From an uncultured Pseudomonadales bacterium (GTDB lineage Bacteria; Pseudomonadota; Gammaproteobacteria; Pseudomonadales; Azotimanducaceae): a DNA stretch of 59,057 nt. The notes below the pieces were generated by a model. The model did no database searches and was not told the origin of the DNA. It worked only from the letters and a program-made list of their open reading frames with translations. The translations under genes and the position numbers were made by a program. Shown here piece after piece: positions 8,269 through 15,551 of the stretch (the stretch's first letter is position 1; every line of letters starts with the position of its first letter). The stretch is from NCBI GenBank assembly GCA_937921865.1, contig CAKZWF010000044.1:1-59057 (forward strand), read 5' to 3'.

Positions 8269-9621
8269 CTATCCCTCCAATATCGCCTGCACTTCCGCCG
8301 TCTTCTCTCTCAACAGGGCCTGGTCGCCGCGCGTCTCAACATTCAAGCGCACCACGGGTTCGGTATTCGACATCCGAATATTGAATCGCCAATCCTCGAA
8401 TTCGAAACTGAATCCATCAACATCGTCGACACTGAGAGCTGATTTTGCATAAGAGTCATGGATCTTCTGCAGGGTTGCAGCGGCGTTCTCTACCTCTCGA
8501 TTGATCTCGCCACTGGCTGGATACATGGTCATCCGCGCACCGACCAGTTCAGACAACGATTTACCCGATGTAGAAACAAGCTCCGCTACCAGCAACCATG
8601 GAATCATGCCGCTATCCGCGTAGGAAAAATCGCGAAAATAGTGATGTGCACTCATCTCTCCGCCGTAAACCCCATCCATCTCGCGCATCTTCTCTTTGAT
8701 AAAGGAGTGCCCTGACTTGCTTTGCACTGCATTGCCACCGGCACGTTCAACGATATCCAGCGTGTTCCAGATAACGCGCGGGTCGTGAATAACGTTCTCC
8801 CCGGGGTTTTTCTTGAGAATGCTCTCAGCAAGCAGACCGACGATGTAATACCCCTCGATAAAGACACCGCATTCATCGAACAGGAAGCAGCGATCGAAAT
8901 CACCGTCCCAGGCGATTCCCATATCTGCTTCATGCGCCAGAACCGCTTTTGAAGTGACGTCCTGATTCTCGAGCAACATCGGATTGGGTATGCCGTTCGG
9001 GAATGTCCCGTCGGGTGCGTAATTTACGTCGACAAATTCGAATGGCAGATGACTCTTCAATCCGTCCATCGCGATACCGGCGCCACCGTTGCCGGGATTG
9101 ACCACCAGTTTCAGCGGCTTGAGGGCTGATACATCGATGTAAGTCAGCAGATGGGCGATATAGGCGGCAAAGATATCGACCGACGATCGTCCACCTGCTT
9201 CGCTCGCAATCAAACGTTCATCTTTCTCAGCCAGTGTACGAATGTCCTGCAAGCCAGTGTCGCCGCTGATCGGCCGCGCTTCTTCGCGGACCAGTTTCAA
9301 GCCGTTGTAATCGGCCGGATTGTGACTTGCTGTGACCATGATGCCCCCGTCAGCACTCAACTCAGCTGTCGCGAAATAGACCATCTCGGTGCCACCAAGT
9401 CCGATATCCAGAACTTCGGCGCCCGCGTCGGTGATGCCGCGGCATACAGCATTGCTGAGCTCCTCGCTTGATAAGCGAATATCGCGTCCTACAACAATAC
9501 GGTCTGCATTTAGATACTCGGCAGTGGCGTTGCCTATGCGATAGGCAACGTCTGCATTAAGTTGGTTCGGAATTTGCCCACGGATGTCATAGGCTTTAAA
9601 ACAGTCGATGGTTATCGGCAT
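8269..9621 (-). CDS. manB: Phosphomannomutase / phosphoglucomutase
   Basis: A 450-residue alpha-D-phosphohexomutase. It should interconvert mannose-6-phosphate and mannose-1-phosphate, feeding GDP-mannose for surface glycans. The phosphoserine loop TASHNP lies at 97-102, the metal-binding loop DGDFDR at 239-244, the sugar-specificity loop GEMSAHHYF at 321-329, and the C-terminal phosphate loop MSNTEPVVRL near 420. GEMSAHHYF favours the PMM/PGM (ManB/CpsG) group over phosphoglucosamine mutase. Length is normal. The mannose supply fits the neighbouring ligase/polymerase-like gene, although the two are convergent rather than one operon. Confidence 0.9.
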   Translation of the reverse strand: MPITIDCFKAYDIRGQIPNQLNADVAYRIGNATAEYLNADRIVVGRDIRLSSEELSNAVCRGITDAGAEVLDIGLGGTEMVYFATAELSADGGIMVTASHNPADYNGLKLVREEARPISGDTGLQDIRTLAEKDERLIASEAGGRSSVDIFAAYIAHLLTYIDVSALKPLKLVVNPGNGGAGIAMDGLKSHLPFEFVDVNYAPDGTFPNGIPNPMLLENQDVTSKAVLAHEADMGIAWDGDFDRCFLFDECGVFIEGYYIVGLLAESILKKNPGENVIHDPRVIWNTLDIVERAGGNAVQSKSGHSFIKEKMREMDGVYGGEMSAHHYFRDFSYADSGMIPWLLVAELVSTSGKSLSELVGARMTMYPASGEINREVENAAATLQKIHDSYAKSALSVDDVDGFSFEFEDWRFNIRMSNTEPVVRLNVETRGDQALLREKTAEVQAILEG

Positions 9622-9803
9622 ATTGTGTCGTAGTACCTTGGCGTCCGTGTTTGTATTTCAGACTGACGATGTCATGATCTTTCGAAAGACCGCCGCTGAA
9701 ATCAGCAGCTTGGTCTTAGAATTGGGGCATAGCTATCATACAGATTCGCGACCAGATCGCCGAGTCCGCAGCGTAGTATTGTTACAGGACCCGTTAGCCC
9801 AGG

Positions 9804-10763
9804 CTAGCTGCCGGGCAGTGCAGATTCTTCCAGACGGGCGCCTCGCAGCATCATTCCCATGCTTCGATTGCCTTCGTGGCAGGCGTATTCATAAATCTGG
9901 CCTTGCGTACGCCGCATGGTCTGCCGCGCCGTCCACGCCTGTTCAAAGACTGTCGGGTCGCTGACAGTGTATTGGTAAATGAGTGTGTCGTCGGTATCCA
10001 GCGTGAATCGTTCCACCAGTTGCATATCGGGGCTGGTGCCCAGGGGATTGGCAAAAGCACGAAAATTGCTGGTGTTCACAACCAGGGTATTCCCCTCCCA
10101 GTGGCCGACACTGTGTCCTGACCAGCGCGGGATTGCATGTGCCTCAGGCTCGGAATTCAGCGGCACAATGCGCGTGTCATGAATCATTTCGTTGACAATG
10201 ACTACGTAGTCGGGCGTCTGCAGGATGCGAACGTTGTTGTTGAAATTCAGTGATATCAACGGCACCAGGGGGGCGATTATGCAACGCTCCAGGACGGTCC
10301 GATCTTCAGGATCTTCGGGGCTTCCAGCCATTTGGCTGCCATAGCGTCCACGCAGAGATTCACCATGCTCGGTACGAGGCGGCAGCTTGCCGGAGGGCGG
10401 ATCAATGATCAGCGAACCGCGGTTGGCCTCTGTGAGTTCGGTACCTCGGTCGGCCCATGGTTCATCGCCGACATATCCACCCAGACTGGCAATGTGCGCT
10501 CGCCCACGGGTGGTACTCTCTGCCGCATACTGCTCAGCTTCCCGACTGTCGAAATCTGTTCGTAAACCAAGCCAATCTGGCTTTTCCAGTGGTGTGGCGG
10601 TGCGGTAATCCCAGGTACCCTGGAGATCAGGGTCTCCCCAATTGAGGCGTTTGACAGAGTCCTGGGCGAAAACGTCCGTCGGCTGACTTGTCGAAGCCAG
10701 CAGGGCAATAACGAGCAACCGTGTTATCGTGATTAACACCATGAGCACCAATACTACGCACAC
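9804..10763 (-). CDS. Secreted protein of unknown function
   Basis: A 319-residue protein with an N-terminal Sec-type signal (hydrophobic run to about residue 34, ending DVFAQ). The mature part opens with NWGDPDLQGTWDYRTATPLE, and later shows VVIVNEMIHDTRIVPL, a WSGHSVGHWEGNTLVVNTSNF segment, and a YEYACHEGN motif near the end. I know this pattern from uncharacterised secreted proteins in marine proteobacteria and acidobacteria, often present in several copies per genome. The regular beta-rich pattern suggests a lipocalin- or barrel-like fold, which is inference. It is monocistronic and divergent from the MFS gene. Confidence 0.75.
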   Translation of the reverse strand: MCVVLVLMVLITITRLLVIALLASTSQPTDVFAQDSVKRLNWGDPDLQGTWDYRTATPLEKPDWLGLRTDFDSREAEQYAAESTTRGRAHIASLGGYVGDEPWADRGTELTEANRGSLIIDPPSGKLPPRTEHGESLRGRYGSQMAGSPEDPEDRTVLERCIIAPLVPLISLNFNNNVRILQTPDYVVIVNEMIHDTRIVPLNSEPEAHAIPRWSGHSVGHWEGNTLVVNTSNFRAFANPLGTSPDMQLVERFTLDTDDTLIYQYTVSDPTVFEQAWTARQTMRRTQGQIYEYACHEGNRSMGMMLRGARLEESALPGS

Positions 10764-10886
10764 TCGGGAGAACTTTCACAGGACGGTACTCCGTGACGTA
10801 TGCTGTTCGCCAGCTTCATCGTCCCGGACCTCGGTCCGACCAACACGGAATTCGGCCTGCTCACCGATCTGGTGGTCCTTTTGTTC

Positions 10887-10933
10887 CGATAGTCTGACCT
10901 TTGGCTGAATATCCCGGTTAAACACCTGTCCTG
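10887..10933 (+). repeat. Conserved intergenic element, copy B
   Basis: Second copy of the element described at 6933. It has CGATA, TGACC, TTGGCTGAATATCCC, GGTTAAAC and ACCTGTCCTG, and ends 30 bases before the TTG start of the MFS gene. It differs from copy A by a few substitutions and one missing base before CCTGTCCT. Confidence 0.65.
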
Positions 10934-10963
10934 CACTGTGCTAGCCTGAATCGTTTCCAACTA

Positions 10964-12226
10964 TTGGGAAAGCACATTCGAGAGCTGATCCAACCGCTCA
11001 GATTCCGCGAATTCAGACTATTCTGGATCGCCACGGCGATATCCCTGACCGGCGATCAGCTCACCTTCATAGCGTTGCCATGGCTGGTTCTGAAACTGAC
11101 CGGCGACCCTCTGGTGATGGGTACGGTCATGGCAATTGCCGCAATACCCAGAGCCGTCTTCATGCTGGTCGGCGGTGTGGTCACCGATGCCTATTCACCG
11201 CGCGTGGTGATGATTGTTTCCAATCTGGTGCGGATGATTCTGGTTGCACTATTGGCGAGTTTGACAGCCAGCGAAGAGATCACGGTCTGGATCATCTATA
11301 CCATCGGTTTCGTCTTCGGGCTGGCTGACGCATTCATGTTTCCCGCAGCCAGTGCTTTTCCACCGAGGCTGTTGCCGTCAGAGCGATTGGCGTCCGGCAA
11401 TAGCCTGATTCAGGGCACTGCTCAATTAACCCTGGTGGTCGGACCGCTGATCGCCGGTACCCTCATTGCCACCCTGGGTAGCAGTAGCGGGGCGATTGCT
11501 GACTCGAACGGCCTGGCAATGGTATTTGCCATTGACGCGCTGAGCTTCCTGGTGCCGCTGACTATCCTGCTATTGATTCGTGATCGCTTTCCGCCAGTCC
11601 AAACGCACACCCAACCCATGTGGGACTCTCTGATCACCGGCCTGCGCTATACCTGGGAACAGATCCCGCTGCGGACGCTGGCTATTCTTTTTGCTGTGCT
11701 GGGACTGGTGTTTCGCGGACCATTCATGATCGGCATCCCGGTATTTGCCGATGCTTATCTCCCCGAGGGTGCTGCAGCCTTCGGCATCATCATGTCCGCA
11801 CTCGGCATCGGCGCCATTATCGGCACGATCATCGCGGGCACGTTTCGACATGCCGCACCACACTGGCTGGGGACAATTCTGCTGTTAGATTTTCTGCTGT
11901 TCGGCAGCATCATGATTGCCATGGTCTTTCTTCAGGATACCTGGCTGATCGCTGGGGTCGTGCTGATCGCGGCTATCGTTGACGGCTACGTCATCATCCT
12001 CCTGGTGACCTGGACCCAGCAGAATGTACCCGGAGACAAACTGGGCCGGGTCATGAGCGTGATCATGCTTGCGGGTCAGGGACTGTTTCCTCTTTCTGCT
12101 GCCGGGGCCGGCATGCTTGCTGCCTGGGACGTAAAGACGATGCTGCTGTTAGCTGGAGCAGTGATGATCGCTGTGTGTCTGTTCGGACTCATGAGCAGAA
12201 CGGTGCGGAGACTGGGCCATCCTTAA
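10964..12226 (+). CDS. MFS transporter, EntS-like (DHA3-type) exporter
   Basis: A 420-residue major facilitator with about twelve hydrophobic segments. The N-terminus (RFREFRLFWIATAISLTGDQLTF) and the loop GGVVTDAYSPRVVMIVSNLVRM, the motif-A region between helices 2 and 3, are typical of the EntS/macrolide-exporter branch that expels small molecules by proton antiport. The TTG start at 10964 fits the usual N-terminus of the family; no nearer ATG exists. The substrate is unknown. It converges with the LanC-like gene, so co-function cannot be argued from operon structure. Confidence 0.85.
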   Translation: MGKHIRELIQPLRFREFRLFWIATAISLTGDQLTFIALPWLVLKLTGDPLVMGTVMAIAAIPRAVFMLVGGVVTDAYSPRVVMIVSNLVRMILVALLASLTASEEITVWIIYTIGFVFGLADAFMFPAASAFPPRLLPSERLASGNSLIQGTAQLTLVVGPLIAGTLIATLGSSSGAIADSNGLAMVFAIDALSFLVPLTILLLIRDRFPPVQTHTQPMWDSLITGLRYTWEQIPLRTLAILFAVLGLVFRGPFMIGIPVFADAYLPEGAAAFGIIMSALGIGAIIGTIIAGTFRHAAPHWLGTILLLDFLLFGSIMIAMVFLQDTWLIAGVVLIAAIVDGYVIILLVTWTQQNVPGDKLGRVMSVIMLAGQGLFPLSAAGAGMLAAWDVKTMLLLAGAVMIAVCLFGLMSRTVRRLGHP

Positions 12227-12315
12227 GCAGGCTGCTGATAGTCTTCTGCCACCGCTAAACAGCGGGCTGAATTCGCCTCCCGTCGACGGCTGTCCAGGTA
12301 ATGCTTGTGTTACCG

Positions 12316-13647
12316 CTAAGAGAGTTTGCCGTAGGGTGCTTCGGGGAACAGGACTTTCACAGGTTTGCCTTGCAATGTAGTTGCCAGATGCACCAGAAAG
12401 CTGCCGACGCCCGCAGCACCTTGCATGTAGCCGGTCTGAGCCTGGATGAAATCGGTTTGGCTGCGATGCTCTGCCTGGGGCCAGAATCGGGTATCGGCAT
12501 CACCGCTGCTGCGGCGAATTACTTCGGCCGCCACTCTATGGGCGAGATCGAGATAGAAATCGTCTCCTGTCGCTCTATACATCCAGATCGCGTGATCACC
12601 GATTCCCGCGTCGCAACAGCACTGGCTGACGTTATTCCAGAATCCTCTGTCCCGTTGCTCTGGTGCGCCGGTAGCCACCAGTCCAAGATCAAGTCCTCTG
12701 GACCATTGCATCCACGCGTCGTCTGCCGTTAGTTCCCCAAGCAGATAGAACAATCGTGCAGTTCCCGCAGGACCGTGGCAGAAACCCAGATAATAACGAT
12801 GTGGTCTGCCGTCGTTGAGAATGTGTGGCACCAGATGGCCGTCCGTGCCGATGGGCTGTGCCATCGCCTTGACATGACCGGCGCCGGCGATCGCGGCCTC
12901 CAGGTACTTCTGTTCGCCAGTGATCTGGAATACCCGCGCCATAAAGTAGGCGACACCGGCGGTACCATGAGCAAAGTTTGGTGCGTCAAATGGCCATGGA
13001 ATGTCTTCCATAAGCTGCCAACGCAGGCCACCTTCCGCTGCATTTGCGACCTCCAGAAGACGATCTGCAATACCGCGCACCCAGGTCAGCGCTTCTTCGT
13101 GGATTTCCTGCTCGTGCGCATAGAGGTAGTAGAGCCCAATGCCAGCTGCACCCTCTGCCACGTCGTAGATTTCCCGTTCGCCTTTCTGCCCGGTGAGATC
13201 GGCATAGGGCATTGGCGCAATCCAGCCGATTCCTGCGCCTATGGAAGAACCCTGGTCTCTCAACATCGCAGCGCAGTGGCGAGCCGCAAGTCTGAAGCTG
13301 TCGTCTTCCGTTGCTTTCGCAATCTCGTTCAGGGCAAAACAATAGCCAGCCCAACCACCCAGCGCAGAGCAGGTCAGCTGCTTTTTCCGGTAGACATAGT
13401 CGACGAGATCTCGCCCGGCTTCTCTGGCAACGTCCAGGTAGCGGGAATCACCAGTCGCCTGATGCAGTTCGAGGTAGTACAGCGCTATGCCGGCCGAGCC
13501 GGCATAGAGCGTGTGCAGGTAGACGTTCGGCGCCTCGTTTGCCAATCCCCAGACCAGACCGTGCTCTGTCCTGTGAGCGTGACGAGAAATCCAGTTCTCA
13601 GCTTTGAGCGCGGTGTCCAGGTAATCTGCGCGGGTATGCTGGTTCAT
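12316..13647 (-). CDS. LanC-like (lanthionine synthetase C family) protein, orphan
   Basis: A 443-residue alpha/alpha-toroid protein. Successive helix-pair repeats carry AGSAGIALYYLE (~50), EGAAGIGLYYL (~165), FAHGTAGVAYFM (225-236), FCHGPAGTARLF (289-300), QCCCDAGIGDHAIW (342-355) and YMQGAAGVGSFL near 400. LanC cyclases add Cys thiols to dehydroamino acids at a zinc held by Cys, Cys and His. Here C290 is present, but the site normally reading CHGxAG reads CCCDAG (343-348), so the His ligand appears to be Cys. No lanthipeptide dehydratase is nearby. It could act on glutathione adducts or proteins as eukaryotic LanC-likes do. The ATG overlaps the stop of a short upstream frame. Confidence 0.8.
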   Translation of the reverse strand: MNQHTRADYLDTALKAENWISRHAHRTEHGLVWGLANEAPNVYLHTLYAGSAGIALYYLELHQATGDSRYLDVAREAGRDLVDYVYRKKQLTCSALGGWAGYCFALNEIAKATEDDSFRLAARHCAAMLRDQGSSIGAGIGWIAPMPYADLTGQKGEREIYDVAEGAAGIGLYYLYAHEQEIHEEALTWVRGIADRLLEVANAAEGGLRWQLMEDIPWPFDAPNFAHGTAGVAYFMARVFQITGEQKYLEAAIAGAGHVKAMAQPIGTDGHLVPHILNDGRPHRYYLGFCHGPAGTARLFYLLGELTADDAWMQWSRGLDLGLVATGAPEQRDRGFWNNVSQCCCDAGIGDHAIWMYRATGDDFYLDLAHRVAAEVIRRSSGDADTRFWPQAEHRSQTDFIQAQTGYMQGAAGVGSFLVHLATTLQGKPVKVLFPEAPYGKLS

Positions 13648-13739
13648 GATTTGTCAGTTCTCCACAGGCCTAGTTTCGGAAGGATCGTCGTGAGTTTTGT
13701 ATCGAAGTCTTCATAACGATTGCCGCACAATACCAACAA
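13644..13739 (-). CDS. Short ORF overlapping the lanC-like start
   Basis: A minus-strand frame reads LLVLCGNRYEDFDTKLTT then ILPKLGLWRTDKS and stops with a TGA that overlaps the LanC-like ATG as ATGA. The frame is open for 51 codons back to 13799, but the only usable starts are TTG codons; TTG at 13739 gives 31 residues. It could be a coupled leader or precursor peptide, or the tail of a deleted upstream gene. I do not recognise the sequence. The case rests only on the overlap geometry. Confidence 0.3.
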   Translation of the reverse strand: MLVLCGNRYEDFDTKLTTILPKLGLWRTDKS

Positions 13740-13834
13740 ACTGGCGTTGGCGCGGTGCCGAACCTTTATGATGGCTGCGACTGGGGGCTTGGGCGGGAGT
13801 TAGCTATGGTCCGACGCCTGTTTGGCGTGGCAGA

Positions 13835-14749
13835 CTAAAATCGCTCAGACCAATCCTCGCCAAACACATCTTTTCCGATGGTCCAGGATTCTCCGATGTC
13901 AGGATGAATGCTCTCGCTGAAGTCACTCAGGACCTCGACGCCCGCGGCAATGTTCTCGGCGGTATGTTGTTCACCTGGAAGATGCAGGCCGCGACTGAGT
14001 TCATTGCGAACGCGATGAATATAACCACCACCAACCTCAAACACACCGCCACTCTCTGCGGTGTCCTGATGGCACAACCACACCGCCAGTTGGGCAAGGT
14101 AGCGCGGTCCGAACGGGCTCGTCATCTGCTCCTCATTGGTTCTGCCGGTCATTCGGCTGGCTGAAAACGGCGCGAGTGCATTGGCGTTGATGTTGTGGGT
14201 ACTACCCTCGAGCGCGAGTGCTTTTGACAAACCGAGCATTGCCGCTTTAGCGGCACTGTAATGAGCAAAATTTGCAGCCGCATACAGACCAAACGGCGAT
14301 GACGTGAACAGCAAACGCCCGAATCCCTGCTCAAGCATCTGAGGCCAGGCTGCGTGAGTGCACGCATAGCTACCGTCGACGTGGACAGCCAGCATGCGTT
14401 TCCACAGGTCCGGAGTCATCTCCGCGAATGGTGTTGCATAGGCGATACCGGCATTGTTGATCAGCACATCGAGCCGCCCCCACTCGTGCAATGCTGCCTG
14501 GACGATTTTTTCGCCATCAACAACGGAATCGTAGTTCGCAATAGCGTGGCCATTGGCTTTGATAATCTCCGCCACTACAGCATCCGCAGTTGCACTGTTG
14601 CTGCCTTCACCCGCAACCGTGCCGCCAAGATCATTCACCACTACCTTCGCACCACGTCGTGCAAATTCATGAGCATAGGCGCGGCCAATGCCATTGCCAG
14701 CGCCGGTTACCACAATTACGCGGTCTTCGAATGTCAGATTGTCACTCAT
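13835..14749 (-). CDS. SDR related to the MFE-2 / 17-beta-HSD4 hydroxyacyl-CoA dehydrogenase domain
   Basis: A 304-residue SDR. GAGNGIGRAYA near residues 17-27 binds NAD, and VVVNDLGGTVAGEG is the hallmark of the dehydrogenase domain of peroxisomal multifunctional enzyme type 2. NNAGIAYATPF, a Ser in FTSSPFG and YSAAKAA complete the catalytic set, followed by a C-terminal extension of about 50 residues. Such stand-alone proteins oxidise 3-hydroxyacyl-CoA or steroid side-chain intermediates; the substrate here is inferred from similarity only. No thiolase or hydratase is adjacent. A 41-bp gap leads to the next minus-strand gene upstream (14791), so co-transcription is plausible. Confidence 0.83.
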   Translation of the reverse strand: MSDNLTFEDRVIVVTGAGNGIGRAYAHEFARRGAKVVVNDLGGTVAGEGSNSATADAVVAEIIKANGHAIANYDSVVDGEKIVQAALHEWGRLDVLINNAGIAYATPFAEMTPDLWKRMLAVHVDGSYACTHAAWPQMLEQGFGRLLFTSSPFGLYAAANFAHYSAAKAAMLGLSKALALEGSTHNINANALAPFSASRMTGRTNEEQMTSPFGPRYLAQLAVWLCHQDTAESGGVFEVGGGYIHRVRNELSRGLHLPGEQHTAENIAAGVEVLSDFSESIHPDIGESWTIGKDVFGEDWSERF

Positions 14750-14790
14750 CGTATTGCACTTCCTTTTTAGCGATTGCCAGCAACGCTAAT

Positions 14791-15414
14791 TTATAGTTCA
14801 GCTTCAGGCGAAACCTTTTCGAACTGCTCACCGGTGCCCGGCAGGTAGTAGGGTGCATTGGGACCGTTGAAGCCTTCCAGAAACGTCAGTGTCGTTTCAA
14901 TTGTTAACTCACCGCGAACGGCCAGTGCCTGTCGCAGCGCAGTAAAGTCAGGGCCATTTCCCCCGAGACTTACAGCATTTCGAGTTGCCTGCCAGTGGTC
15001 CAGACTTGCATACCGGGTTACCAGCACCACCTCGTCGTAGTCCTTGCCGTTGTCAGAGCTTACCTGATATCCAGAGTTTTCGAGACCACCGGCCCTGTCG
15101 TCCGGCGTAACGTTCATAACCTGCCACATACCCACCACCCGAGCGCCTATTTTCTCGAAGTAGGGCCATACACCTTCCTGGCTTACCTTGAGGAATTGGG
15201 GAAAACCGCCTTTCCTGATCTTCCAGTGGCGCATCGTCGTAATAGGCTGGCCCGATTTTGCCTGCTCGTTTCGTACTGCAACTTCAGGAGGCTGCTCCTG
15301 CGCGACCAGGTTATTTGCAGCAAACATCATTACCAACATCGTCAGGATAAATCGGCTCACCGAACTGCGTTTCGACCATGTGGGCATTTTCAGGTTGTCG
15401 TGTTGTTGTTTCAT
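14791..15414 (-). CDS. Small secreted protein, unknown function
   Basis: The ATG at 15414 is chosen because AGGGA lies just upstream and it gives a clean signal peptide (RSSVSRFILTMLVMMFAANNLVAQ) in a 207-residue protein. The mature part contains MRHWKIRKGGFPQFLKVSQ, WPYFEKIGARVVGMWQV and VLVTRYASLDHWQATRNAV, a pattern like the ferredoxin-like alpha/beta-barrel (NIPSNAP/Dabb-type) domains of stress-related proteins. No catalytic residues can be assigned. It is divergent from the PQQ dehydrogenase. On the minus strand, TTGACA and AATATG spaced 17 bases apart inside element C could form its promoter. Confidence 0.7.
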   Translation of the reverse strand: MKQQHDNLKMPTWSKRSSVSRFILTMLVMMFAANNLVAQEQPPEVAVRNEQAKSGQPITTMRHWKIRKGGFPQFLKVSQEGVWPYFEKIGARVVGMWQVMNVTPDDRAGGLENSGYQVSSDNGKDYDEVVLVTRYASLDHWQATRNAVSLGGNGPDFTALRQALAVRGELTIETTLTFLEGFNGPNAPYYLPGTGEQFEKVSPEAEL

Positions 15415-15437
15415 ATGAATCCCTGTATTGCGAATTT

Positions 15438-15484
15438 CTAGACATATTGACCGGCTGAATATCCCTGTCAAAACTCCTGTCCTC
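15438..15484 (+). repeat. Conserved intergenic element, copy C
   Basis: Third copy of the element at 6933 and 10887. It has TAGACA, TTGACC, GGCTGAATATCCC, TGTCAAAA and CTCCTGTCCTC, ending 67 bases before the PQQ dehydrogenase ATG. Read on the minus strand it contains TTGACA, 17 bases, then AATATG, which could be a sigma-70-type promoter for the gene at 14791-15414. Copies A and B do not keep both of these hexamers, so that reading does not explain the conservation. Confidence 0.65.
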
Positions 15485-15551
15485 TACAGTTGGAAATGTA
15501 CGATCCGTATAAGGGTACAATTCCATCAGGCCATCAGGATTTGGAGTCACC

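Noticed and set aside
10825..10838. Hairpin CGGACC-TC-GGTCCG upstream of the MFS gene as an operator
   Set aside because: A two-base loop and no second copy elsewhere; too weak to call.
10800..10892. Plus-strand 30-codon ORF (starts MLFASFIVPDLGP) ending just before intergenic element B
   Set aside because: It has an ATG and a protein-like sequence but no ribosome-binding site or known similarity, and lies in a short divergent promoter region; it may be a gene-tail remnant.
12252..12265. Inverted repeat CCGCT-AAAC-AGCGG between the convergent MFS and LanC-like genes as a terminator
   Set aside because: The stem is only five base pairs and no T-run follows on either strand.
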